Origin: Lachnospiraceae bacterium
GTDB taxonomy: Bacteria > Bacillota > Clostridia > Lachnospirales > Lachnospiraceae
NCBI GenBank assembly: GCA_017455525.1
Contig: JAFTAP010000078.1
Location: 38,345-102,344 of the forward strand
DNA: 64,000 nt
Direction of reading: 5' to 3'
Made by a program: the position numbers and the translations under genes. Shown here in pieces: positions 36,358-44,683 of the stretch (position 1 is the first letter of the stretch; every line of letters starts with the position of its first letter). Under the pieces are notes generated by a model. It ran no database searches. It saw nothing but the letters and a program-made list of their open reading frames with translations, and had not been told where the DNA came from.

Positions 36358-37805
36358 TCTTCCGATTCCTCTTCAGAAGGATCCTCTTCGTCATCTATCT
36401 CATCGTCTTCATCATATTCTTCGTCGTCATCACTTTCATCATCATTATTGTTTTCTTTATCGTCTCTATTTTCGTCGTCATTATCTTCCTCATCATCTTC
36501 TTCGTCATTGTCGTCGTCTTTATCTTCGTCGTCTTTATTCTCCTGCTCTTCTGTCGCTTCGCTTTCTTTCTCAGACGATTGCTCAGATGATGCCTCCTCC
36601 TCATCTAAGGAATCCTCTACCGTACCATATCCGGAAGCTACGCCCGTCCAATGCAGATAGAATACATGATGTCCTATGACTGTTCCTTTGATTCCGGGCA
36701 CCACTGTACGGAAGAAAAGGCAATTACCGATATTATTAGCTCCCGAAAGTACCTCGTCTGCCGCCTTATAGCATTCACTGTTTGCTCCCTCAGACAGCCT
36801 TATCGCCAGTCTCCCTGACCTAACGGGCTGGAACTGCATAGGCTGGTACACTACTCCTGCTATAGTATTAGGAAATGCGCCGCTACGCACACGGTTCATG
36901 ATGACTGCTCCTACTGCAATCTTTCCGGCATAGGGCTCTCCACCTGCCTCGCACTGTATGATCGCCGCAAGCAGATCCCTGTCACCTGCTCCTACCGAAA
37001 CCTCAGACAGATCCCGAAACGCCATCTTCTCAGCCTGTCTTGCAAGCTCTTCCTCCTCAGCAAGCTTCGTCTTCAGCGAGGCAAGCGTGCTCTGACTTGC
37101 TACAAGCTTTGCTTCATACGCCAAAGCCTCTTTCTCCTTTTCGGATATCGCTCCTGCATAGCTGACAAGGCTATTCTCTGTGCTGTCAACCAGATCTTCG
37201 AGATCTCCGGCCTCTTTCTCCTTTTCATTATACAGCTGCTGAAGCTCTTTATCCTCAGTAACGAGCCTCTCTTTCTTTGCCTTTGCATCATCCATAAGGG
37301 TCTGAAGCTTATTCATCATCTTCTCGTCGTAATCATTCATACGGGATATATATATAGCCTTATTAAGAAATCCCGCCATGCTTCCGGAATTTAATATTAA
37401 TTCATAGAAATCATTTGAGCCCGTCTCGTAGATCGTTTTGATGCGAGCCTTTATAAAGCGATACTGCTCGTCAGCCTGGTCTAAGGCGTCCTCATATTCT
37501 TTCTCAATGTCAGAAATTTCCTGTTCCTTAGTCGCAATCTGACCCTCTATATCAGATATCTCCTCGGCTTTCTCGTCAAGCTGGTCGTTAAGATTCTTCA
37601 GGCTGTTCTGTATGGCCTGCTTGGAGTCTCTAAGCTGATTTATGGTGCTTTGAGCCTGTCCAAGCTTATCCTTAGTCGTCTCCTGCTCTTTTTCGACCTG
37701 CTTGATCTTATCGGAGGTGGTCGTCGCATAAGATGTAGACGCCGGCAAGACCGCAAGGATCATCGCAATCATTATATAGATTGATTTCCTTAAATACCTT
37801 TTCAT
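36354..37805 (-). CDS. Secreted coiled-coil cell-wall hydrolase with SleB-type domain and acidic tail
   Basis: The 483-residue protein has a signal peptide (residues 1-27, cleavage near SYATTT) and a long coiled coil (residues ~30-265), like PcsB/CwlO-type proteins. A SleB/hydrolase_2 domain follows (GDRDLLAAIIQCEAGGEPYAG-KIAVGAVIMNRVRSG..., NVY-like VYQPMQFQPV, catalytic Glu in IQCEAGGE). The last ~95 residues are almost pure Asp/Glu with Asn/Lys. SleB-type domains are lytic transglycosylases acting on peptidoglycan. The coiled coil may keep the enzyme inactive until activated by a partner, as in PcsB/FtsX pairs (inference). The acidic tail is unusual and could bind Ca2+ or cationic wall material. 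Confidence 0.87.
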   Translation of the reverse strand: MKRYLRKSIYIMIAMILAVLPASTSYATTTSDKIKQVEKEQETTKDKLGQAQSTINQLRDSKQAIQNSLKNLNDQLDEKAEEISDIEGQIATKEQEISDIEKEYEDALDQADEQYRFIKARIKTIYETGSNDFYELILNSGSMAGFLNKAIYISRMNDYDEKMMNKLQTLMDDAKAKKERLVTEDKELQQLYNEKEKEAGDLEDLVDSTENSLVSYAGAISEKEKEALAYEAKLVASQSTLASLKTKLAEEEELARQAEKMAFRDLSEVSVGAGDRDLLAAIIQCEAGGEPYAGKIAVGAVIMNRVRSGAFPNTIAGVVYQPMQFQPVRSGRLAIRLSEGANSECYKAADEVLSGANNIGNCLFFRTVVPGIKGTVIGHHVFYLHWTGVASGYGTVEDSLDEEEASSEQSSEKESEATEEQENKDDEDKDDDNDEEDDEEDNDDENRDDKENNNDDESDDDEEYDEDDEIDDEEDPSEEESED

Positions 37806-38305
37806 AAATCCAAACTAACCCTTCGACCGCTCGGTTCGTATTTCCTATACGAAACACCGGCAGAATCAAACATCCTCTTAGACGCTAACGTAGACGGCGT
37901 CTTAGCATATTTATCGGATGCGTATACTATATTTCTTATCCCTGTCTGGATGATCGCCTTAGCGCACTCATTACAGGGGAATAGGGTCACGTAAAGAGTC
38001 GCCTTAGCAAGCGACGACATACCGCCCCTGAAATTAAGTATCGCATTAAGCTCCGCATGCGTCACATAGGTGTACTTTACCGATAGCTCGTCTCCCTCTC
38101 TCGCCCACGGATACTCATCATCAGAGCATCCTGCCGGAAAGCCGTTATAGCCCATCGATAAGATCCTGTGATCAGAGCTCACTATGCAGGCTCCGACCTG
38201 CGAATTAGGATCCTTGGAGCGCTCCGCAGTAAGCATCGCAACTCCCATGAAATATTCATCCCATGACAGATGGTCTTCTCTTTTTTTTGTGATATCCTCA
38301 GTCAT
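37802..38305 (-). CDS. comEB: dCMP deaminase (ComEB-like)
   Basis: The 167-residue zinc enzyme converts dCMP to dUMP in thymidylate supply. The zinc and catalytic site is HAELNAIL (His and proton-shuttling Glu), plus PCNECAKAIIQ (two Cys). The start WDEYFMGVAMLTAERSKDPN-SQVGACIV and TLYVTLFPCNEC are typical of the dCMP/ComEB group rather than cytidine deaminases. Its ATG lies inside the end of rpiB (8-base overlap), and its stop overlaps the start of the hydrolase gene by 4 bases, so the genes form a tightly packed operon. Confidence 0.93.
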   Translation of the reverse strand: MTEDITKKREDHLSWDEYFMGVAMLTAERSKDPNSQVGACIVSSDHRILSMGYNGFPAGCSDDEYPWAREGDELSVKYTYVTHAELNAILNFRGGMSSLAKATLYVTLFPCNECAKAIIQTGIRNIVYASDKYAKTPSTLASKRMFDSAGVSYRKYEPSGRRVSLDL

Positions 38306-38735
38306 CCTGCTCTATTGCTTTAACTCTGCGCACATGACGCTCTCCGCCGGAAAATTCGGTCTCAAGGAAAATATCTGTTATTTCCTCCGCCATGCCATAG
38401 CCTATAATATTAGCTCCCATGGCCAGCACATTAGCATCGTTATGAAGCCTTGTCATCTTCGCCATAAGTCCGTTCGTACATACGGCAGCCCTTACGCCCT
38501 TTACCTTGTTAGCGGCTATTGATATGCCTATACCTGTAGTACATATCACGATCCCTCTGTCTGCTTTGCCGTCAGCCACTGCATGACCTACCGCCTTACC
38601 ATACGAAGGATAGTCCACGGAATCCGTACTATCACAGCCAAAGTCCTGAACTTCATGTCCCTGTTCCTCAAGATGGGGTATCAGCTTAACCTTTAATTCA
38701 TATCCGCCGTGATCACAGGCTATCGCTATCTTCAA
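38298..38735 (-). CDS. rpiB: Ribose-5-phosphate isomerase B
   Basis: The 145-residue RpiB/LacAB-family enzyme interconverts ribose-5-phosphate and ribulose-5-phosphate. Motifs are IAIACDHGGYELK (phosphate/base site with Asp-His), VDYPSYGKAV, GIVICTTGIGISIAANK with the catalytic Cys, and the ring-opening/phosphate region NDANVLAMGANIIG. The length is that of stand-alone RpiB. It overlaps tsaC by 4 bases upstream and comEB by 8 bases downstream, so translation is coupled. Confidence 0.94.
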   Translation of the reverse strand: MKIAIACDHGGYELKVKLIPHLEEQGHEVQDFGCDSTDSVDYPSYGKAVGHAVADGKADRGIVICTTGIGISIAANKVKGVRAAVCTNGLMAKMTRLHNDANVLAMGANIIGYGMAEEITDIFLETEFSGGERHVRRVKAIEQDD

Positions 38736-39796
38736 TTATCTTCCTCCTTAAATGAAACATCTGCATCTATAACATTGTATCCCGCCGCCCGCATGAGCCT
38801 GTCCATTATGGCTCCTCCTAGCCTGGGAGTATCAAAGTTCTCACTGTAAATATACTCTGCGCCTGCATCATCAAGCTCCCTTAGTATGGCAAAGAGCCTG
38901 TGCGCTATCATATCCTCATTATCTTCACTTCCTATATCACGGACAATATCTGCTTCATACTTATCCGCATTCTCATGAGAAGCAATAACCGCCGTCCTGC
39001 AGCCACGCTTTATCTGTTCATCTGTCAAGGCGTTTATCTTCGCTATAACTTCATCGTCACCGCCCCGCACTATAGCAAGCTTCCCCTTCGGCGCATAATG
39101 CCTGTATTTCATACCCGGAGCCTTAGGATGCTCACTTTCGGGCGCTTCCGTCTCTATCTCTCCCAGTATATCACGAAGCATCGCTTCATTGATATAGCCT
39201 TGCCTCAATATGCATGGCATATCACCTGTCATGTCAACTATGGTGGATTCAAGACCTATTCCTACCTCTCCTCCGTCTATTATCATTTCAATCTTTCCAT
39301 CAAGGTCTGCGATACAGTGCTCTGCCGTAGTGCAGCTCGGTCTTCCCGATACATTCGCGGAGGGCGCCGCTATGAATCCCCCCGAAGCAAATATGAACTC
39401 CTGCGCTATCTTATTCACAGGAAATCTCACCGCTACCGTATCAAGCCCGCCGGTAGTCTCATAAGGCACTGTGTCTTTTTTATTAAGTACCATAGTCAGA
39501 GGTCCCGGCCAATATTTCTCAGCAAGGGCATATGCCTTATCTGTTATATCCCTTGCAATCTTTTCAAGGTCATTAAGCCTTGCTATGTGTACGATAAGCG
39601 GATTATCCGATGGCCTTCCCTTTGCCTCATATATCTTCCTTGCAGACTCAGGATTCAGCGCATCTCCCGCAAGTCCGTACACTGTCTCGGTTGGAATCGC
39701 CACAAGTCCTCCGGCTCTTATTATCCCTGCGGCATCCTCCATGACCCCCTTATCGAGAGAGGGATCTCCGAAAGCCTTTACGACTCTGGTATTCAA
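38732..39796 (-). CDS. tsaC: L-threonylcarbamoyladenylate synthase, long Sua5 form
   Basis: The protein makes threonylcarbamoyl-AMP for the universal t6A37 tRNA modification. The 354-residue protein has the YrdC/TsaC domain (GGLVAIPTETVYGLAGDALN, IYEAKGRPSDNPLIVHI, RFPVN, SANVSGRPSCTTAEHC, ESTIVDMTGDMPCILRQGYI) and an extra C-terminal Sua5 domain linked through the GMKYRHYAPKGKL segment. Sua5-type enzymes carry this extra domain, unlike E. coli TsaC. Its start overlaps the end of the GH18 gene by 4 bases. Confidence 0.95.
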   Translation of the reverse strand: MNTRVVKAFGDPSLDKGVMEDAAGIIRAGGLVAIPTETVYGLAGDALNPESARKIYEAKGRPSDNPLIVHIARLNDLEKIARDITDKAYALAEKYWPGPLTMVLNKKDTVPYETTGGLDTVAVRFPVNKIAQEFIFASGGFIAAPSANVSGRPSCTTAEHCIADLDGKIEMIIDGGEVGIGLESTIVDMTGDMPCILRQGYINEAMLRDILGEIETEAPESEHPKAPGMKYRHYAPKGKLAIVRGGDDEVIAKINALTDEQIKRGCRTAVIASHENADKYEADIVRDIGSEDNEDMIAHRLFAILRELDDAGAEYIYSENFDTPRLGGAIMDRLMRAAGYNVIDADVSFKEEDN

Positions 39797-41619
39797 GTAT
39801 CCTTAGCTCCTATAGGAACGGTATTCGGGTAATATGAGACAATAATATCCCATATATCAGGCATCTCCTGACCCAGCTTCCAGCAGGCTGCTCCGCCAAG
39901 ATCATGCGCTGTCATTACATTAAGCTTAGATGCTATACTCTCCGCATCTTCAAGCCATATGCTGTAAGTCACGCCGTCTTTTTCAAATGAGGCGTAATTC
40001 TGTGCGGTCTCAGCATCCCAGGTCGTCTGAATGCCGTTGTCAGCAATAAATGCCTGCGCATCCCGCATGCCTAAGCTTTCGCAAGAGAGCGTTCCTCCCT
40101 CGTAAGCCCATTTCCTGGTATAGAAAGGTATGGCATTTATCACCTGCGATGCCGGAACTTCCTTAAGTGTATCTTCTATTCCCTGCGTCACAAAGCCCAG
40201 CGATGCGACCGATCCAGCCTCGCTTGATGCGGACGTATGCTCGTCATAACCCATGATCACTACATACTCAGCCACCTTGCCCTGTATGTCCCTCCGATAG
40301 AAGTCCGTGTAATCCTGTGGCACGTAATTGTCGATTGACAATATCAGCTTATGCGCCCTTGTCTGTATCGAAAGCTCCCTTAAGAACTGGGCAAAATCAT
40401 CTCCTGTTTCGCCTTCAAGCTGTTCGAAATCAATATTTATCCCCTGCAGATCGTAGTTTACCGCAGCGTTTATTATATTCTGCTCAAGCAACAGCCTCTT
40501 TGACGTATGCGACAACACTTCATTAGTATCTACCTGATTAGTAAAGTTATCCACTACGCCCCAGACTCCGCATTCCAGAGAACGAGCCGTATATACGTAA
40601 TCCCCGCTTCCGATATCCGATATATTCCCCTCGTTATCAGAAAGGGAAAACCATGTGGGGGCTATCACGTTCATACCCTTAGTCTGGGCGATCACCTCCC
40701 TGACATAGGAATTCGCATCCGGAACAGCTACATTATGAAAGCCGAGAACTACCTTATCTGAGATTAAATACTTCTGATAATTTAAGTCCGCCTCTCCGCC
40801 TCCGGAAAGCTGCACCGTACCTGCCTGTCTTCCTTCTGCGATATCCTTTACCTCGACATAGCCCTCAATCGCCTTATATCTTACCTTAGCCCAGTCTTCG
40901 TTCTCTTCTATGATCCGGACTGTTTCTTTATTATCAAGGTCCATGAGGATAGCTGACTGCTTATCAGCCGACACTCTAAGTGCTGTATCCTCCGCTATCT
41001 CCGCATCAGAAGCCTGTGCTGCTACCGTCACTAAATCTATCCTTGAAGGATCGTCATAAACCTCGTAGGACATAGGCAGGAACCTATTTATGAAAGCAAG
41101 AGAAATATAAACCGCCTCACCCGCAATATAATCCGTGCCTGCTATTCCTTCCGTAGTCTTAGCAGCGTCTGTCACAAGCAGATGCCCTTCGCTGCTGTCA
41201 TAATAAAAATTGTCAAAGAGCTTATTTGCAAGGCTCATAGGGATAAACGGACTGCCGTTCTGTATCACCGCCCTCTCATCTGAGATCTCTCCATTTATGA
41301 TAAGAACCGTCCCGCTCTCAGACGTTACCCCGAAGTATTCAAAAAGATCTGTCCTTTCCTTTGAGCCTCCGAATTCCTTGAAAAGCCCGTTACCCAGTAG
41401 CACTATCGCAATAACCGCAACGACTGCTCCCGCTAATATAAGCGGCAGGCTTTTAGACAATCCGCTCCTTCTGCCCCCTCTGTCATTATCCTCATATCTT
41501 CCGCGGGGCTTCCTTCTCCTCCCGTCTGATGGCCTTCTTCTATATTCCCGGGCGTCCTCACTCTCATAGCGTCTCGCCCGCTCTCTTTTCATCCTCTCAG
41601 TTTCCCGAGTTTCCCTCAT
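39793..41619 (-). CDS. Membrane-anchored GH18-family glycosidase with SH3 domain
   Basis: The ~608-residue protein has an Arg/Glu-rich cytoplasmic N-terminus and one transmembrane anchor (SLPLILAGAVVAVIAIVLLG, residues ~65-90). An extracellular region with a copper-amine-oxidase-N-like part follows (residues ~95-215), then an SH3_3 domain (~230-275: LRVSADKQSAILMDLDN...GYVEVKDI) and a GH18 TIM barrel. The barrel contains the DxxDxDxE-type motif as GINIDFEQLEG plus MGYDEHTSASSEAG. Such proteins hydrolyse or bind N-acetylglucosamine polymers and resemble YaaH/YdhD spore or wall enzymes. ATG 41619 has GGAG at good spacing; the in-frame ATG 41631 has no ribosome site. It starts the operon leading to tsaC-rpiB-comEB. 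Confidence 0.88.
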   Translation of the reverse strand: MRETRETERMKRERARRYESEDAREYRRRPSDGRRRKPRGRYEDNDRGGRRSGLSKSLPLILAGAVVAVIAIVLLGNGLFKEFGGSKERTDLFEYFGVTSESGTVLIINGEISDERAVIQNGSPFIPMSLANKLFDNFYYDSSEGHLLVTDAAKTTEGIAGTDYIAGEAVYISLAFINRFLPMSYEVYDDPSRIDLVTVAAQASDAEIAEDTALRVSADKQSAILMDLDNKETVRIIEENEDWAKVRYKAIEGYVEVKDIAEGRQAGTVQLSGGGEADLNYQKYLISDKVVLGFHNVAVPDANSYVREVIAQTKGMNVIAPTWFSLSDNEGNISDIGSGDYVYTARSLECGVWGVVDNFTNQVDTNEVLSHTSKRLLLEQNIINAAVNYDLQGINIDFEQLEGETGDDFAQFLRELSIQTRAHKLILSIDNYVPQDYTDFYRRDIQGKVAEYVVIMGYDEHTSASSEAGSVASLGFVTQGIEDTLKEVPASQVINAIPFYTRKWAYEGGTLSCESLGMRDAQAFIADNGIQTTWDAETAQNYASFEKDGVTYSIWLEDAESIASKLNVMTAHDLGGAACWKLGQEMPDIWDIIVSYYPNTVPIGAKDT

Positions 41620-41730
41620 CTGCTTCTCCATAAGCCTATGGATTTAATTCTTCCGAATAATGTAACAACTGATTGTACCACACCTTATGTAAACTTGCAA
41701 ATAGAGGTTTCCAGATAACTCATAACCAAT

Positions 41731-41810
41731 CCCGTTCCCTGTGGAGAGTCTGCATGATAAGCGTTTCGGGGCGCCATGACGCAGATTATGAATTACCACA
41801 GGGAACCGGG
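41731..41810. repeat. 80-bp intergenic inverted repeat
   Basis: CCCGTTCCCTGTGG (41731-41744) is the reverse complement of 41796-41810 apart from a single bulged base. An inner TCTGC/GCAGA pairing (41749 and 41781 regions) extends the foldback. It lies between the small gene at 41826 and the GH18 gene, both on the minus strand, and could terminate or process the former's transcript. No T-run follows. Confidence 0.6.
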
Positions 41811-41825
41811 TATTGCAGGGGATAA

Positions 41826-42047
41826 TTATTTAACGTGATTGTACCTTATCTGAACCACCTTATTCTGCTTGTCCGTCACGTAATCAGGCATGTATACCTC
41901 ATCCTCTCTGACCATCATCATGTTGACCACTTCCTGTGGCGTGCTTGGACGGTCTTCGAAGTAAATAGGGACCCCTTCCTGCTGGTATCTCGCAAGCATC
42001 ATCATAAGCTCAACATCAGTGCCATCGCGTCTTCTGCCCTTATCCAT
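41826..42047 (-). CDS. Small hypothetical protein, 73 aa
   Basis: The product MDKGRRRDGTDVELMMMLAR- is Met-rich, soluble in appearance, and ends VTDKQNKVVQIRYNHVK. AGGAG lies 7 bases before ATG 42047, which makes this a better start than the open frame back to 42146. I do not recognise the family. It contains IYFEDRPSTPQEVVNMMMVRE, suggesting a compact helical fold. It is separated from the GH18 gene by an inverted repeat. A cytoplasmic location is likely, and the function is unknown. Confidence 0.65.
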   Translation of the reverse strand: MDKGRRRDGTDVELMMMLARYQQEGVPIYFEDRPSTPQEVVNMMMVREDEVYMPDYVTDKQNKVVQIRYNHVK

Positions 42048-42147
42048 AAGATCACTCCTTTGACTGTCTGTTACGATCCGACCAATAATGGAGGCAATTT
42101 GTCCGTGATAAATATCCGCCTGCATTGGTTGGAATTTAACATTCATT

Positions 42148-42469
42148 ACAGTTACTATAGTGCGACCGGATGATGCAAAAATCTTATAGCTTGAAAATTA
42201 ATTGATTGCATTCATGTCTGGTAAAAACTCTAAGGGAAAAGTCTTCAGATACAGCAAAGGCCGTATGGAAAAAACTGACGCCTCTTTTAAGAGGCTTTCG
42301 GATGGTGTCTAGAATACCATCCGGAATATAATCCCTTTTAATCCACTTGATCGGTCACCTCCTTATCCGCATCGAGGATTTCCGATCGCTCTATATAAGG
42401 CACTATAACCGTTTTTTTAGAGGATTGCAATAGTTTTTTTTATTTTGTTCAAAACGTTAATTCTGTGGA
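42148..42469. other. Gene-free stretch with hairpins and an orphan Shine-Dalgarno / anti-Shine-Dalgarno sequence
   Basis: There is no convincing protein gene here. Features are GCCTCTT-TT-AAGAGGC at 42280-42295 and CGGATGGT/ACCATCCG at 42299-42323. At 42349-42387 a GATCGG/CCGATC stem encloses TCACCTCCTTA (42355-42365). On the plus strand that 11-mer equals the 16S rRNA 3' end; on the minus strand it is a perfect Shine-Dalgarno with no gene behind it. Two T-runs (42414-42420, 42434-42441) follow on the plus strand. A 32-codon plus-strand frame (42214-42312) lacks a ribosome site. A plus-strand small RNA is possible but unproven. Confidence 0.35.
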
Positions 42470-42498
42470 AAATCCCGGGGCGACGAACCCCGGGATTT
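42470..42498 (-). terminator. Terminator of the cellobiose importer operon
   Basis: AAATCCCGGGG and CCCCGGGATTT form a perfect 11-bp stem with a 7-base loop. The final AAA/TTT pairs supply the T-run of the minus transcript. It is 26 bases after the last permease stop codon. Confidence 0.85.
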
Positions 42499-42523
42499 CT
42501 ATCTGCCTTATTGCTTCTATAAA

Positions 42524-43381
42524 TTATCCTTTAACTGCTCCTGCAGAAACTCCTCCGACGATATACTTGGAAAGTATGAGGTAAACTACGATCACCGGGA
42601 AGATAGAGAAGGCGATCATCATGTAAACCTGTCCCATGTCGAACTTCAGGAAGTCCGCAGATCTTAACTGCGCAATGAGGATAGGCAGCGTCTTCTTCTT
42701 ATCTGTCGTAAGCACGAGAGCCGGAGTGAAGTAATTATTCCAGCTTGCCACAAAAGTGAATATAGCCTGTACCGCTATCGCCGGCCTCATAAGCGGAAGC
42801 ACTATGCTGTTGAAGGTACGGAACTCTCCCGAGCCGTCTATGCGAGCCGCCTCAAGCAGAGCCATAGGCATGTTGGACTCCATGTACTGCTTCAAATAGA
42901 AGAACGTAGCAGGTGCCGCTATCGACGGGATTATAAGCGGGATATACGTATCCATCAAGTGCATCTTACCCATCAAGCTTATGAATCCAAGCGCCACGAC
43001 CTGCGTCGGGATCATCATGACTGCAAGGATGAAAGTGAACATGAAGTTCTTTATCTTAAAATCATAAGCATGTATCGCATACGCTGTCATCGTAGAGAAG
43101 TAGGTCGAAAGCACTGCGGAGCATATTGCGATAATAAGTGAATTCCTCATTCCCAAGAGCACCGGCTGTGAGCTGTGCATCAGGTTGATCCAGTTATTTA
43201 CCGCATTGCCTCCGGGAACCAGCGTGAATCCTCTTGCCAGATCCGAGTGACTTCTCGTAGCGTTTATAAACAATATATAAAACCAGAAAAGGCATAAAAA
43301 CGTTATCAGTACCAGTACAATATACGCAATCACCCGTCTTGTCGTGACGCTTGCTCCTGTTTTTACTCTTCTTGTATCCAT
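42524..43381 (-). CDS. ABC sugar importer permease, MalG-type
   Basis: The 285-residue inner-membrane protein has six hydrophobic helices. The binding-protein-dependent transport motif reads EAARIDGSGEFRTFNSIVLPLMRPAI (residues ~190-215, EAA loop that docks on the ATPase) and it ends in the usual YIVGGVSAGAVKG. It is the second permease of a CUT1 (di- or oligosaccharide) importer. The operon order is regulator - binding protein - MalF - MalG. The ATPase is not encoded here; CUT1 systems often share an MsmK-type ATPase encoded elsewhere. The linked GH94 gene suggests cellobiose or cello-oligosaccharides. A reversed hairpin repeat lies just upstream. Confidence 0.94.
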   Translation of the reverse strand: MDTRRVKTGASVTTRRVIAYIVLVLITFLCLFWFYILFINATRSHSDLARGFTLVPGGNAVNNWINLMHSSQPVLLGMRNSLIIAICSAVLSTYFSTMTAYAIHAYDFKIKNFMFTFILAVMMIPTQVVALGFISLMGKMHLMDTYIPLIIPSIAAPATFFYLKQYMESNMPMALLEAARIDGSGEFRTFNSIVLPLMRPAIAVQAIFTFVASWNNYFTPALVLTTDKKKTLPILIAQLRSADFLKFDMGQVYMMIAFSIFPVIVVYLILSKYIVGGVSAGAVKG

Positions 43382-43404
43382 CGTAAGTCTCCTTTTATCT
43401 TAAT

Positions 43405-43520
43405 CTATAGGTTTTGAAATTGCATCAGCAATTTCGAAACCGTAGTTGCCTAGCCCCATAGGGGCGTACCCGCTGAAAGCGGGTTATGAGACGCTTACCT
43501 TAAGCGGCTCATAAGGTATG
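43405..43520 (+). repeat. Intergenic hairpin repeat, copy C (opposite orientation to flanking genes)
   Basis: Read on the plus strand it has four hairpins: GAAATTGC-ATCA-GCAATTTC (43416-43435), GCCCC-ATA-GGGGC (43453-43465), ACCCGCT-GAA-AGCGGGT (43468-43484) and ATGAG-A-CGCTT/AAGCG-G-CTCAT (43486-43512). It aligns along its whole length with copy B (46241-46353) read on the minus strand. Stems 2 and 3 carry paired substitutions relative to B. The flanking permease genes are on the minus strand, so this copy is inverted. Confidence 0.85.
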
Positions 43521-43527
43521 CCCTGTC

Positions 43528-44454
43528 TCAGTTATTGTCCTGGTTGGTCGTGACCTTAAACACCGCAAAGCTCAGGATACCTGTAATGATCAACAGGATG
43601 ACCGACAGTGCGCCCGACATGCCATAGTTCTTATTGAACAGATGCTTATTCAGATACATGATAAGCGTCATGGTAGTCCTGTCCGGAGCACCCTCGCCGT
43701 TAGTCAAGATCTGCGGCACATCGAACATCTGCAGACCGCCGATAAGAGACGTGATCAGCACATATATGAAGATAGGCTTAAGCAGAGGCATCGTCACCTT
43801 CCAAAAGATCTCACTCGCCGTAGCTCCATCTACTTCTGCCGCTTCATAAAGAGATGTATCTATTCCCATCATTCCTGCAAGCAGAAGGATCGTAGTATTA
43901 CCGAACCACATAAGGAAATTCATGAAGCCAACCAATATCCTCGCGCTTCCGGTATTGGACATGAATTTATATGGCTCTGACAATATCCCTAATGAAGTAA
44001 GGATCGAATTGATAGGACCTGAATCGGCAAACAATGTGAAGAACAGCATTGCGAAAGCCGCTGCCATGATAAGGTTAGGCAGATATATAACTGTCTTAAA
44101 AAACCTCTGTCCTTTTATTCTAAGCGAAGGATCTGAGAACCACGCTGCCAGCAGCAAGGAAACGATTATCTGCGGCAGGAAGCCTATTATCCACATAATG
44201 AATGTGTTCTCGGTATACTTCCAGATATCCGCATTAGAGAATAGCGTAACGTAATTCTCCAGGCCGATGAAATTAGGCCCTATCTGCTTCAATCCGGAAC
44301 GATAATTCTCAAAGAAGCTGTAATAAATCGTCGATATAAATGGTATCAACTGGAATACAGCATACACGATGATGAATGGCAGTAAGAAGATATAACCCCA
44401 CCTGTTATACTTCACTACATTAGAATTGCCGCTCTTTTTCTTTCCCCCGTCCAT
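43528..44454 (-). CDS. ABC sugar importer permease, MalF-type
   Basis: The 308-residue protein has six transmembrane helices and the EAA loop (YEAAEVDGATASEIFWKVTM-PLLKPIF), a standard MalF/UgpA-type CUT1 permease. The N-terminus (GGKKKSGNSNVVKYNRWGYIF) is short and cytoplasmic. It pairs with the MalG-type product downstream to form the channel. An internal extended -10 promoter (44545-44553) and a hairpin (44623-44650) separate it from the binding-protein gene, allowing binding protein to be made in excess. Confidence 0.94.
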   Translation of the reverse strand: MDGGKKKSGNSNVVKYNRWGYIFLLPFIIVYAVFQLIPFISTIYYSFFENYRSGLKQIGPNFIGLENYVTLFSNADIWKYTENTFIMWIIGFLPQIIVSLLLAAWFSDPSLRIKGQRFFKTVIYLPNLIMAAAFAMLFFTLFADSGPINSILTSLGILSEPYKFMSNTGSARILVGFMNFLMWFGNTTILLLAGMMGIDTSLYEAAEVDGATASEIFWKVTMPLLKPIFIYVLITSLIGGLQMFDVPQILTNGEGAPDRTTMTLIMYLNKHLFNKNYGMSGALSVILLIITGILSFAVFKVTTNQDNN

Positions 44455-44544
44455 AAAAATTTACCTCATTTCTGCTTTGTATAGTATAAAAGCTAATTTT
44501 GAGCCCTATGGCTTTTTGCCCAAAGCCCACAACAAACTTTTATT

Positions 44545-44553
44545 ATTATAGCA
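44545..44553 (-). promoter_or_regulatory. Internal extended -10 promoter before the permease genes
   Basis: TGCTATAAT on the minus strand is a perfect extended -10, ~90 bases upstream of the MalF-type start and downstream of the hairpin at 44623-44650. It could give the permeases independent low-level transcription. Confidence 0.45.
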
Positions 44554-44622
44554 CATTTACCATAAATGACACATAAAAATAGAAATTCATTGTGAAATCT
44601 GCCCAAACATTTGATTAAAATA

Positions 44623-44650
44623 GGAGCCCACCCGCTATCGGGCAGGCTCC
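44623..44650 (-). terminator. Hairpin after the binding-protein gene (partial terminator)
   Basis: GGAGCC/GGCTCC and CCCG/CGGG stack around a two-by-two internal loop and a CTAT/ATAG loop. TATTTTAATC follows in the minus direction. Its place between binding protein and permeases suits graded expression. Confidence 0.65.
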
Positions 44651-44683
44651 TTAGTCACAGGATTAAATTATCCTCTATTGCTA

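Noticed and set aside
36448-36660. Ser-rich plus-strand frame opposite the acidic tail, and the Lys/Met-rich frame at 36395-36604
   Set aside because: They are shadows of GAT/GAA repeats in the real minus-strand gene.
42214-42312. 32-codon plus-strand frame (MSGKNSKGKVFRYS...)
   Set aside because: No Shine-Dalgarno, overlaps two hairpins, and no recognisable family; kept only as part of the gene-free region description.
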